Shown: positions 1-5,428 of the stretch, piece after piece | How the letters are laid out: each line of letters begins with the position of its first letter | Position numbering within the stretch: the first letter of the stretch is position 1 | From: Methanomicrobia archaeon | GTDB taxonomy: Archaea > Methanobacteriota_B > Thermococci > Methanofastidiosales > NM3 | Length of the DNA: 5,566 bases | NCBI GenBank assembly: GCA_011372835.1 | Contig: DSAJ01000137.1 | Span: forward strand, 1 to 5,566 | Direction: 5' to 3' | The notes under the pieces: model-generated | Seen by the model: the letters and a program-made list of their open reading frames with translations, nothing else | The model's database searches: none | Told to the model about the DNA's origin: nothing | Position numbers and translations under genes: made by a program

Positions 1-37
1 ATAAAATATAGCTATTTTTTCCAAAGGAGGCTAGGAC
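1..37 (+). promoter_or_regulatory. Leader and Shine-Dalgarno site of alba
   Basis: A strong Shine-Dalgarno sequence, AAAGGAGG at 23-30, sits 7 nt before the alba ATG, which fixes that start. Further up are an AT-rich stretch (1-10) and a run of six T (15-20). The AT stretch resembles a TATA box, but a transcript started about 26 nt downstream of it would lose the Shine-Dalgarno site. The true promoter is therefore probably upstream of the window, and the T run may be part of an upstream gene's terminator. The ribosome site is clear; the rest is uncertain. Confidence 0.75.
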
Positions 38-310
38 ATGACAGAAGAAAATGTTGTATATGTTGGCAACAAACCACCTATGAGCTACGTGCTTGCAGTG
101 ACGACGCAATTTAACAATGGAGCAAATGAAGTGGTGCTCAAGGCGAGAGGGAAAGCAATTTCACGTGCTGTCGATGTGGCAGAGATCGTCAGGAACCGCT
201 TTATACCAGAAGCGCTGGTGGACGCTATAACAACAGGTACCGAAGAGCTTCCCCGAAAAGAGGGTGGAACGACAAATACTTCAACAATAGAAATCGTATT
301 GAAGAAGTAA
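38..310 (+). CDS. albA: DNA/RNA-binding protein Alba
   Basis: Alba is the small dimeric archaeal chromatin protein that coats DNA and also binds RNA. The 90 residues match the usual family length. The N-terminal beta strand leads into G10-N-K-P-P-M15, the conserved loop whose lysine contacts DNA. Asn11 replaces the first of the two lysines found in the Sulfolobus protein, which I recall as normal for euryarchaeal members; the second, Lys12, is kept. The signature KARGKAISRAVD lies at 35-46, followed by the helix ending RNRF (52-55), and the C-terminal strand TIEIVLKK closes the fold. The start is set by a strong Shine-Dalgarno site. The gene is first in a close run with the KH protein and aspS, so co-transcription is likely. 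Family assignment is secure. Confidence 0.96.
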   Translation: MTEENVVYVGNKPPMSYVLAVTTQFNNGANEVVLKARGKAISRAVDVAEIVRNRFIPEALVDAITTGTEELPRKEGGTTNTSTIEIVLKK

Positions 311-333
311 CCCGACTACGAGGGTTCTTTACT

Positions 334-840
334 ATGAAATCCCCAATTTGTGACATTTGCTTAAAATCTGGCATATTGTGCCCTGGATGCCAGGAAAAAG
401 TGACCAAGGGTGAGATATCCGAGCTTGAGGTAGATATATCTCTGAAGCTCTACAACCTGCTTCAGAAGTACAAGATGCCCCAGGAACTCACCTTTCACAA
501 GGCGATCGAGACCGACGATACGGTGGTACTCGTCGTCGGCGAGAACCAGATCGGTACCATCGTGGGGAAAGGGGGCAAGGTAGTAAAGAGCCTGCAAAAG
601 GACCTCGAAAAGAAGATACGGGTCATCGAAAATACTGACGACATCAAAAAAATAGCACAGGACCTCATACACCCTGCCCGGATCGCGGGCGTAAACATAC
701 TGTACCTGCCCGGAGGGGGGAAGAAAAAGAAGTTACGTATTCCAGTAGAGGATGAGAAAAAGCTTCCCATCGACACAAGCATCGTCGAGGACATCATTCT
801 ACGTATGGCGGGAGAATCTGTGGACGTCGTCATAGAGTGA
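334..840 (+). CDS. KH-domain RNA-binding protein with N-terminal zinc ribbon, archaeal NusA-like
   Basis: This 168-residue protein is probably a cytoplasmic RNA-binding factor. It starts with a compact four-cysteine zinc-binding motif: C6-x2-C9 and C16-x2-C19 (CPGC). A type II (NusA-like) KH domain follows at about 60-105, with the RNA-binding loop G78-K-G-G81 inside the pattern I-G-T-I-V-G-K-G-G. The next stretch (110-135) ends in a Gly/Lys-rich segment GGGKKKK (127-133) that could also contact nucleic acid. The acidic C-terminal part (about 138-168) looks like a small alpha/beta tail. A weak GAGGG (320-324) precedes the ATG. It follows alba by 23 nt and precedes aspS by 18 nt, so it is probably co-expressed with chromatin and translation genes. 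Its exact substrate (rRNA, tRNA or mRNA) is unknown; a role in transcription or translation is inferred from the fold and neighbours. Confidence 0.85.
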   Translation: MKSPICDICLKSGILCPGCQEKVTKGEISELEVDISLKLYNLLQKYKMPQELTFHKAIETDDTVVLVVGENQIGTIVGKGGKVVKSLQKDLEKKIRVIENTDDIKKIAQDLIHPARIAGVNILYLPGGGKKKKLRIPVEDEKKLPIDTSIVEDIILRMAGESVDVVIE

Positions 841-858
841 AAACACTGAGGGAACATC

Positions 859-2109
859 ATGGACTCTATCAAAGGATGGGTACACGAAGTGAGAGACATA
901 GGTGGCATCAAGTTTGTCATCGTCCGAAACAGGAATGGATTATATCAAATAACACTTCCAAAGAAAAAGGTGTCAGAGGATATCTTCTCCTTTGTCGACA
1001 CGCTTTCGAGGGAGGACGTCATCGAGGTGAGTGGAACGTTCCAGGAGGCCCGGTCGCGCGACTTTGCGACTGAGCTCATACCCGAGGACATACACATCAT
1101 TAACAAATCGGCGACACCCCTGCCCCTCGACCCAAGCGAGAAGGTGCACGCCGAGCTCGACACGCGCCTCGATAACAGATTCCTCGATATACGACGCCCC
1201 GCCATTCAGGCGATCTTCAAGGTTCGACATGCGCTCATCAAGCATGCTCGCGATTATCTGGATTCACAAGGATTTCTTGAAATACACACGTCAAAGATCA
1301 TCTCCACCGCATCAGAGGGTGGCACGGAGCTCTTTCCCGTGAAGTACTTCGAGAAACAGGCTTACCTGACCCAGTCGCCACAGCTCTACAAGCAGATGGC
1401 GATGGCAGGCGGATTCGATCGAACGTATGAGATCGCATGGTACTTCAGGGCTGAGGACCACAACACGACGCGCCACCTGAACGAAGCGACAGCCATCGAC
1501 ATAGAGATGTCGTTTATTGAGAGCGAGGAGGACATCATGCAGGTGCTCGAGCAGCTCATCCATCACGCGATAAAGGGAGTCGTCAATGACTGCCAGGACG
1601 AGCTGGAGACGCTTGGCGTAGAGATGAAGGTACCGTCCGTGCCGTTCAAGCGCATGTCATACGATGAGGCCATCGAACTCCTTCAGGGAAGGGGTATGGC
1701 CATCACGTGGGGCGAGGACCTCGGTACCGAGAGCGAACGGATCATCGGGGAGGAGATGGCCGCTCAGGGGCACGAGTACTACTTCATCAAACGCTATCCC
1801 CGCAACAAGGTGTTCTACATACAGCCCGAAGGGAAGTACTGCAGGGGATTTGACCTTGACTGCAAGGGGCTGGAACTCACCTCTGGCGGGCAGCGCTGCC
1901 ACGAGTACGACACGATCGTCGAACGGATCGAGGAGTTTGGCATGAACCCCGACAACTTCGAGGACTACCTCAAGATCTTCAAGTACGGCATGCCGACACA
2001 CGGCGGGTTCGGATTCGGTCTCGAGCGCTGGCTCATGATGATACTTGACCTCAAGAACGTGAGGGAATGCATACTGTTCCCGCGCGATAGGCATCGTACG
2101 ACACCATGA
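859..2109 (+). CDS. aspS: Aspartyl-tRNA synthetase, archaeal type
   Basis: A class IIb aminoacyl-tRNA synthetase that charges tRNA-Asp with aspartate using ATP. An OB-fold anticodon-binding domain occupies about 1-85 (GWVHEVRD at 6-13). Motif 1 surrounds RRP (112-114). The flipping loop STASEGGTELFP is at 149-160, and motif 2 is FRAEDHNTTRHLNE (196-209). TSGGQR is at 341-346, motif 3 is GFGFGLER (383-390), and the family-typical end FPRDRxRxTP closes the protein. At 416 residues it is about 20 shorter than the roughly 438 of the Thermococcus enzyme. The missing part is the N-terminal helix before the OB fold, and an in-frame TGA at 847-849 excludes a longer start. GAGGG (848-852) is 6 nt before the ATG. 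His9 occupies the tRNA-discrimination position (Trp26 in Thermococcus), so charging of tRNA-Asn as well is possible. The family is certain; the tRNA specificity is not. Confidence 0.97.
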   Translation: MDSIKGWVHEVRDIGGIKFVIVRNRNGLYQITLPKKKVSEDIFSFVDTLSREDVIEVSGTFQEARSRDFATELIPEDIHIINKSATPLPLDPSEKVHAELDTRLDNRFLDIRRPAIQAIFKVRHALIKHARDYLDSQGFLEIHTSKIISTASEGGTELFPVKYFEKQAYLTQSPQLYKQMAMAGGFDRTYEIAWYFRAEDHNTTRHLNEATAIDIEMSFIESEEDIMQVLEQLIHHAIKGVVNDCQDELETLGVEMKVPSVPFKRMSYDEAIELLQGRGMAITWGEDLGTESERIIGEEMAAQGHEYYFIKRYPRNKVFYIQPEGKYCRGFDLDCKGLELTSGGQRCHEYDTIVERIEEFGMNPDNFEDYLKIFKYGMPTHGGFGFGLERWLMMILDLKNVRECILFPRDRHRTTP

Positions 2110-2122
2110 ACGCCCCGTTCTT

Positions 2123-2141
2123 GGAAAACTATATAATATAT
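2123..2141 (+). promoter_or_regulatory. TATA/BRE promoter for the SLOG gene, probably leaderless
   Basis: A purine-rich GGAAAAC (2123-2129, possible BRE) is followed by TATATAATATAT (about 2130-2141). The TATA centre lies about 27 nt before the ATG at 2162, the usual archaeal TATA-to-transcription-start distance. The mRNA would therefore begin at or next to the start codon. No Shine-Dalgarno sequence is present in the pyrimidine-rich stretch before the ATG, which agrees with leaderless translation. The same AAAACTAT core appears before the minus-strand gene at 5292. Confidence 0.7.
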
Positions 2142-2157
2142 CCCTTTCTTTCTTATT
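2141..2157 (+). terminator. T-rich stretch that may end the aspS transcript
   Basis: The stretch TCCCTTTCTTTCTTATT lies 32 nt after the aspS stop. Archaeal RNA polymerase can terminate at T-rich tracts without a hairpin, so this could end the alba-aspS transcript. It also lies between the TATA box and the start codon of the next gene, where it may simply be an initiator-region pyrimidine bias. Weak evidence. Confidence 0.3.
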
Positions 2158-2161
2158 ATAT

Positions 2162-2638
2162 ATGCAGATAGCCGTGATAGGGTCGGCCATCGAGGACGAC
2201 CCGGGCATCCTGTCGATGGCCCATGACCTCGGGGCCGCGCTGGCACAAAAGAGCCACATCATCATTTGTGGCGGCATGGGCGGCATCATGGAAGCGGTGT
2301 CGCACGGGGCCCACGAGGCAGACGGGACCGCAGTAGGGGTACTGCCATCAAACGAGCGCCACACAGGGAACAGATTCCTTACCGCAGAGGTGGTCACGGG
2401 GTTGCACGAGATGAGAAATGCTGTCGTTGTTGCCAGCGGGGATATCGTCATCGCGTTCCCGGGCGCATTTGGAACGCTTTCTGAACTAGCGTTTGCAATG
2501 AAGTACGACAAACCGATCGTTGTCGTGCAGCCGGAGCACTTCTACCTCGACTTCACGCTCATTCCGTATGCACGACTCACCTTTGCATGGAACCTAATGG
2601 ACATCATCAACTCAATCGAGGAATATGATGATCTTTGA
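2162..2638 (+). CDS. SLOG-superfamily Rossmann protein, TIGR00725-like (LOG/DprA-related)
   Basis: This 158-residue protein has the SLOG/LOG-type Rossmann fold, a family that binds nucleotides or nucleotide-derived ligands. Visible motifs are the first strand IAVIGS (3-8), the glycine-rich GGMGGIMEAVSHGA (37-50), GVLPSN (59-64), MRN (84-86) and PGAFGTLSE (100-108). The last corresponds to the PGGxGTxxE motif of cytokinin-releasing LOG enzymes, but Ala102 replaces the second Gly and the upstream Arg-Lys pair of LOG is Arg-Asn. That matches the TIGR00725 branch better than true LOG phosphoribohydrolases, so I do not claim that activity. There is no signal peptide or membrane segment. The gene starts without a Shine-Dalgarno site behind its own promoter, and its 3' end overlaps the coiled-coil gene, implying translational coupling. 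Older annotations of such proteins as lysine decarboxylase are misleading. Confidence 0.85.
   Translation: MQIAVIGSAIEDDPGILSMAHDLGAALAQKSHIIICGGMGGIMEAVSHGAHEADGTAVGVLPSNERHTGNRFLTAEVVTGLHEMRNAVVVASGDIVIAFPGAFGTLSELAFAMKYDKPIVVVQPEHFYLDFTLIPYARLTFAWNLMDIINSIEEYDDL
2618..2630 (+). promoter_or_regulatory. Shine-Dalgarno and double ATG that set the coiled-coil gene start
   Basis: GAGG (2618-2621) lies inside the end of the SLOG gene and is followed by two adjacent ATG codons (2625 and 2628). Spacing is 3 nt to the first and 6 nt to the second, so the second ATG is the more likely start; the protein would then begin MIFDK. Either choice overlaps the upstream stop (2636-2638), by 14 or 11 nt, which suggests translational coupling. 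Confidence 0.6.
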
Positions 2639-3917
2639 CAAGATATTTGGGAAAAAGGATGAAAAGAAAAACGAACGGCCGATGCATGTGGATGAGCTTG
2701 ATCAATTTATCACTGAACGAACAGATGTGCTCAACACACGGGTCGAGGAGGGGACAAGCCGACCGCTTGGCCTTATAGAGAACTCATTTTCTAACATAGA
2801 GGACACCATCGAAGATCTCAGATCGAAGGAACTCGAAGAAGAGGTCGTGAAACGGCTTGAAAACATCACTCTCACCTCTCAGAAGAAGTTCTGCCAGAGC
2901 ATGGACAAGGCCTTGGAGAAACGTAAGGCAACGACATCGATTGCGACGTATCCTGCGCTCGAGGAGTATATCGAGACGACACGGTCCGTTCTACAGTCGA
3001 TGGACAAGATACGCGCCACACACGGAAGATATCTTGGCATTGCTTTTGAATCGAGCATGAAGGAGCTGGGAAAGGAGATCAAGGTGGTAGCTGACGCGCT
3101 TGGGCTCCTCTCCAACATCGCGACTGACATCAATGATGAATGGACGTCACTTCGAGAACTCAGGGAACTACACGATGAGTACCGCTCGCTTGACGAGGAG
3201 GCGCTGCAAAAACGCATTGCATCGCTTGACGGGGAGGCAAAAAGCATTGCTAACGAGCTGTCAGTGGTAAAGGAAAACATTGAGCATTATAAACAGTCGG
3301 ATGAGCACAAAACATACCTAGAGCTTCAAAGAAGGGAACGTGAAGCTGAAACGGAAGTGGATGAACTCAACAATCGCATATATGGATACATTGCCCCGCT
3401 CAAGCGAGACCTGAAAAAGCTCAAGAAGGCTGCCGACAATGAGAAGTGCAGAATGACCTCGGATGTTTATCACAAGATAGAAGAGACACTCGAGACACCC
3501 ATAAAAAGCCTTGCGGGGGAACCTGACGGACTCGCCGAGACGAAACGAATGGTCGAACAGCTCCGCGACGCTCTGGTGGACGGCACCCTCCAGGAAAAGG
3601 ATGCCAAGCGCCAAAAGACGTTCGATGAATGTTCGGCCATCATCAACGGCGCGCTCGATGACATCGTACGGTCGTATGCCGATGCACTTGCGCGTTTCGA
3701 AAAGCTCAACGCGCACGTAAGGAACTATTCGCTTCACGAACTCGAAGAACTTCGTCACAAGAAGGAACAGCTCGAATCACAACGTCAGCGGATTGAAGAA
3801 CGCATAAAGAGAGAAAAACACGCAAAGTCATCATCACAAGAACGAAAACAGGAGTTACAGTCGGAATTGCAGGATACTATCAATCATATCGACCCCAATG
3901 CATCGTTAGATTTTTAA
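2625..3917 (+). CDS. Long coiled-coil protein of unknown function, possible scaffold partner
   Basis: I do not recognise a named family. The 430 residues are highly charged, rich in Glu, Lys, Arg and Leu, and almost wholly helical by composition. The N-terminus (1-16) has a hydrophobic patch I3-F4..I7-F8 followed by GKKDEKK, possibly a membrane- or partner-binding tip. Residues about 45-170 look like a helical bundle. Heptad-like coiled coils span about 175-270 (rich in L-x2-L/E-x3-L patterns) and about 368-422. Between them is another helical part, separated by a Gly/Pro break (296-303, LAGEPDGL). There is no transmembrane helix and no Walker motif, so SbcC- or SMC-type names would be false hits on coiled coil. 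It overlaps the SLOG gene and lies 51 nt before the bactofilin-like gene. A structural or scaffolding role with that protein is inferred from context only. Confidence 0.8.
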   Translation: MMIFDKIFGKKDEKKNERPMHVDELDQFITERTDVLNTRVEEGTSRPLGLIENSFSNIEDTIEDLRSKELEEEVVKRLENITLTSQKKFCQSMDKALEKRKATTSIATYPALEEYIETTRSVLQSMDKIRATHGRYLGIAFESSMKELGKEIKVVADALGLLSNIATDINDEWTSLRELRELHDEYRSLDEEALQKRIASLDGEAKSIANELSVVKENIEHYKQSDEHKTYLELQRREREAETEVDELNNRIYGYIAPLKRDLKKLKKAADNEKCRMTSDVYHKIEETLETPIKSLAGEPDGLAETKRMVEQLRDALVDGTLQEKDAKRQKTFDECSAIINGALDDIVRSYADALARFEKLNAHVRNYSLHELEELRHKKEQLESQRQRIEERIKREKHAKSSSQERKQELQSELQDTINHIDPNASLDF

Positions 3918-3918
3918 T
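3910..3918 (+). promoter_or_regulatory. Possible internal TATA box before the bactofilin-like gene
   Basis: ATTTTTAAT at 3910-3918 overlaps the stop of the coiled-coil gene. A start about 26 nt downstream would give a leader of roughly 28 nt that still holds the Shine-Dalgarno site. The same nine bases occur in the promoter of the minus-strand gene (5320-5312). It could allow separate expression of the last gene, but short AT-rich matches are common, so this is weak. Confidence 0.3.
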
Positions 3919-3956
3919 CATTAGCATCATATGTAAAACAACCAAGTTTCATCTAT

Positions 3957-3971
3957 GGAGGAATCATATTG
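3957..3971 (+). promoter_or_regulatory. Shine-Dalgarno site that decides a TTG start
   Basis: GGAGG (3957-3961) is 7 nt before TTG (3969-3971), the ideal distance. The only nearby upstream ATG (3955) is in another frame that soon stops, and it overlaps the Shine-Dalgarno sequence. This makes TTG the start of the bactofilin-like gene, the only non-ATG start in the window. Confidence 0.8.
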
Positions 3972-4700
3972 GCACTTTTTGGTGATAAGAAGTCTGATAA
4001 GCTCAAAAACAAGCTTTCAAAACTTGAACGTGAGAATGAGGACCTAAAGGAACAGCTGGCAGAATACGAGAAGGTGTTTGGCAACTTCGAAGACATGAAG
4101 AAAGTCACCGACAGGGTGCGCGAAGAGAACAAGCGCCTGCTTGAAAAGCTGGAGGAGAACGTGGAGGTCAAGAGCAAGATGCAAAAGCGTATCGATGAGC
4201 TTACACAGGCGCTCAACGCGAAAAAGGAGGACTTCCAGCTCAACATCAGCGCGATGGAGTCCAAGGACGACAACATCGTTGTGGGGAACAACGTGGAGTT
4301 CACCGGCGGACTCTCGACGCCAAAGAACATCACCACGGGCGACAACGTGGTCATCCAGGGCGACGTCAACTGCAATGAGAAGGTCTCCCTTGGCAACTAC
4401 AACAGGGTCGTCGGCAACGTGGCAGGTAACGCTGGTGTGCTGGTAGGCAACGGATGCCAGCTCGAGAAGAACATCGTCTCACAGGGGCCCGTGAGCATTG
4501 GAGAGGATTGCAGGGTATCAATTGTGTCGACCGATGCTGACGTACAGGTCGGCAAGAACACTGAAGTGAAAAAGATTACCTCTGGCGCAAACGTTTACCT
4601 CAAGGAAGGTGTTCACATCCTTGACGGCATCGAGTATAAGGGTTCCATAAACATCGAAAAGGATGTTACCATCGCAGGTGAGATAAAGACCCGTCAATGA
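3969..4700 (+). CDS. Bactofilin-like polymer-forming protein with N-terminal coiled coil
   Basis: The 243-residue protein has two clear parts. Residues about 9-95 form a charged coiled coil with leucines at heptad-like spacing (L12, L16, L19, L26, L30, then L57, L61). Residues about 100-240 are a beta-helix of short repeating turns with alternating Val/Ile, Gly and Asn (for example NIVVGNNVEF, GDNVVIQGDV, GVLVGNG, VSIGED, VQVGKN, INIEKDVTIAGEI), as in bactofilins (DUF583), which polymerise without nucleotides into cell-shape or scaffold filaments. The extreme N-terminus MALFGDKK is short and hydrophobic, then basic, resembling bactofilin membrane-targeting tails. Hexapeptide-type acyltransferases have similar turns, but no catalytic His context or strict hexad is seen. 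It starts at TTG behind a strong Shine-Dalgarno site, and follows the coiled-coil gene. Confidence is good for the fold and moderate for polymerisation. Confidence 0.8.
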   Translation: MALFGDKKSDKLKNKLSKLERENEDLKEQLAEYEKVFGNFEDMKKVTDRVREENKRLLEKLEENVEVKSKMQKRIDELTQALNAKKEDFQLNISAMESKDDNIVVGNNVEFTGGLSTPKNITTGDNVVIQGDVNCNEKVSLGNYNRVVGNVAGNAGVLVGNGCQLEKNIVSQGPVSIGEDCRVSIVSTDADVQVGKNTEVKKITSGANVYLKEGVHILDGIEYKGSINIEKDVTIAGEIKTRQ

Positions 4701-4717
4701 TCTTTGTAAATAATACC

Positions 4718-4776
4718 AAAAGGAGCATGATGGTGGGGCTTAGCCCGATTCTGATACAATTGCTCCCTCTTTTTAT
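4718..4776. terminator. Hairpin between convergent genes, probable bidirectional terminator
   Basis: GGAGCA (4722-4727) can pair with TGCTCC (4761-4766). A second small hairpin, GGGC-TTA-GCCC (4736-4746), lies inside the loop. The outer stem is preceded by AAAA (4718-4721) and followed by CTCTTTTTATTT, so each strand reads stem then a T tract. It sits between the stop of the plus-strand bactofilin-like gene (4700) and the stop of the minus-strand gene (4792), which is where a shared terminator belongs. Archaea often need only the T tract, so the stem may instead protect RNA ends. Confidence 0.6.
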
Positions 4777-4791
4777 TTCTGCATCACCAGG

Positions 4792-5292
4792 CTATACCTC
4801 AAAGACATCGATCACGCCCGTATCGTCGAAGATATGAAACGTGATCATGCGATCATCCTCGTAGGCGAGCTCGAACTCCGTGTTGTCGCGAACGTGGCAG
4901 TAAAAGGGATAGATATACTGTATATCGCCCTTGTAGATGCGAAACGTGTCATGGTTCGTCCTGATGACGAAGTCCTCGTCCTCCGGTAGGTACCGTATCC
5001 TGACCACATCATCAGGATCCACGGACGATATGCCCGGAGCGTACTTCTCAAGACGCGCGAGATTCGTGCCGTGCATGAGGTCCGAGTAGAGCATCTTGCA
5101 TATGGCGACGTTGCGGTAATAGTTCTCAGGCCGTTTATCCTCGCGTATGAGCCGATAGCGCCGCCTGTGCTCAAACGTATCGTCTTCGGGGACGTACTGC
5201 TCGATGGTCCTCCCTTCAGGCGTATGGGTCTTGATGTGCTCTATGATCTCGGAGATATCACCAAGGATGACGGTATGCTGTGGCTGCGCCAT
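4792..5292 (-). CDS. Hypothetical acidic protein, 166 residues
   Basis: I do not recognise this protein. It is soluble by composition, with no signal peptide or membrane segment, and rich in Asp, Glu, Tyr and Arg. The N-terminal part (about 10-22) is a short helix. Residues 38-85 are strongly charged and probably helical, with an Arg cluster HRRRYRLIR (42-50). Residues about 94-166 look like an all-beta domain of six or so alternating strands (VVRIRYL, DFVIRT, TFRIYKGDIQYIY, FELAYEDD, MITFHIFDD, VIDVFEV). The two cysteines (65 and 132) do not form a metal-site pattern. The gene ends with TAG, faces the bactofilin-like gene, and has its own promoter with no Shine-Dalgarno site. The coding call rests on an intact frame, a fitting promoter and a plausible protein-like composition; the function is unknown. 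Confidence 0.75.
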   Translation of the reverse strand: MAQPQHTVILGDISEIIEHIKTHTPEGRTIEQYVPEDDTFEHRRRYRLIREDKRPENYYRNVAICKMLYSDLMHGTNLARLEKYAPGISSVDPDDVVRIRYLPEDEDFVIRTNHDTFRIYKGDIQYIYPFYCHVRDNTEFELAYEDDRMITFHIFDDTGVIDVFEV

Positions 5293-5307
5293 ACGATAAC
5301 GTAGCGC

Positions 5308-5328
5308 TTTAATTAAAAATAGTTTTGG
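5308..5328 (-). promoter_or_regulatory. TATA/BRE promoter of the minus-strand gene, probably leaderless
   Basis: Read on the minus strand, CCAAAAC (5328-5322, possible BRE) is followed by TATTTTTAATTAAA (5321-5308). The TATA centre is about 23-24 nt before the ATG at 5292, so the transcript should start within a few bases of the start codon. No Shine-Dalgarno sequence is present. The AAAACTAT core (5326-5319) matches that of the SLOG promoter at nearly the same distance from its start codon (34 against 37 nt). Confidence 0.6.
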
Positions 5329-5351
5329 TTCGATTGGCGAGGCATATGAGG

Positions 5352-5428
5352 ATGTAATGTGTAAGCACTGTCAAAATCTATACGGGCTATCAATTCAAGC
5401 GTTTGCACACAAAGTCGTATCATTACAT
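5352..5428. repeat. 8-bp inverted repeat around the end of the tnpB remnant
   Basis: ATGTAATG (5352-5359) and CATTACAT (5421-5428) are exact inverted copies separated by 61 nt. A second short match, TGTGT (5358-5362) with ACACA (5407-5411), lies within. The pair encloses the last TGA of the tnpB frame. It could be part of the element's right-end structure or of its RNA, or be chance. Confidence 0.4.

Noticed and set aside
1..10. TATA box of alba
   Set aside because: A start about 26 nt downstream would fall at the end of the Shine-Dalgarno site and remove it from the mRNA, so the true promoter is probably further upstream.
1657..2511. Long minus-strand reading frame opposite aspS and the SLOG gene
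   Set aside because: It runs antisense to two well-supported genes and crosses their intergenic promoter, and its translation has no recognisable motif. It is a by-product of codon bias.
2879..3758. Minus-strand frames opposite the coiled-coil gene
   Set aside because: They are rich in Ser and Phe, as expected from the reverse complement of Glu/Lys-rich coiled-coil codons, and have no ribosome site or promoter.
2625..3917. SbcC, SMC or other coiled-coil ATPase identity
   Set aside because: No Walker A, Walker B or ABC signature is present, and similarity would come from heptad composition alone.
4722..4766. Complete C/D-box guide RNA in the convergent gap
   Set aside because: C-like and D-like boxes exist, but only 17 nt lie between them, there are no internal D'/C' boxes, and six unpaired bases separate the D box from the closing stem. 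A terminator explains the position better.
4700..4794. TAG stop of the minus-strand gene read as pyrrolysine
   Set aside because: The frame stays open beyond TAG only into the terminator hairpin and the antisense of the neighbouring gene. No sequence feature supports recoding, and the protein ends naturally on a beta strand.
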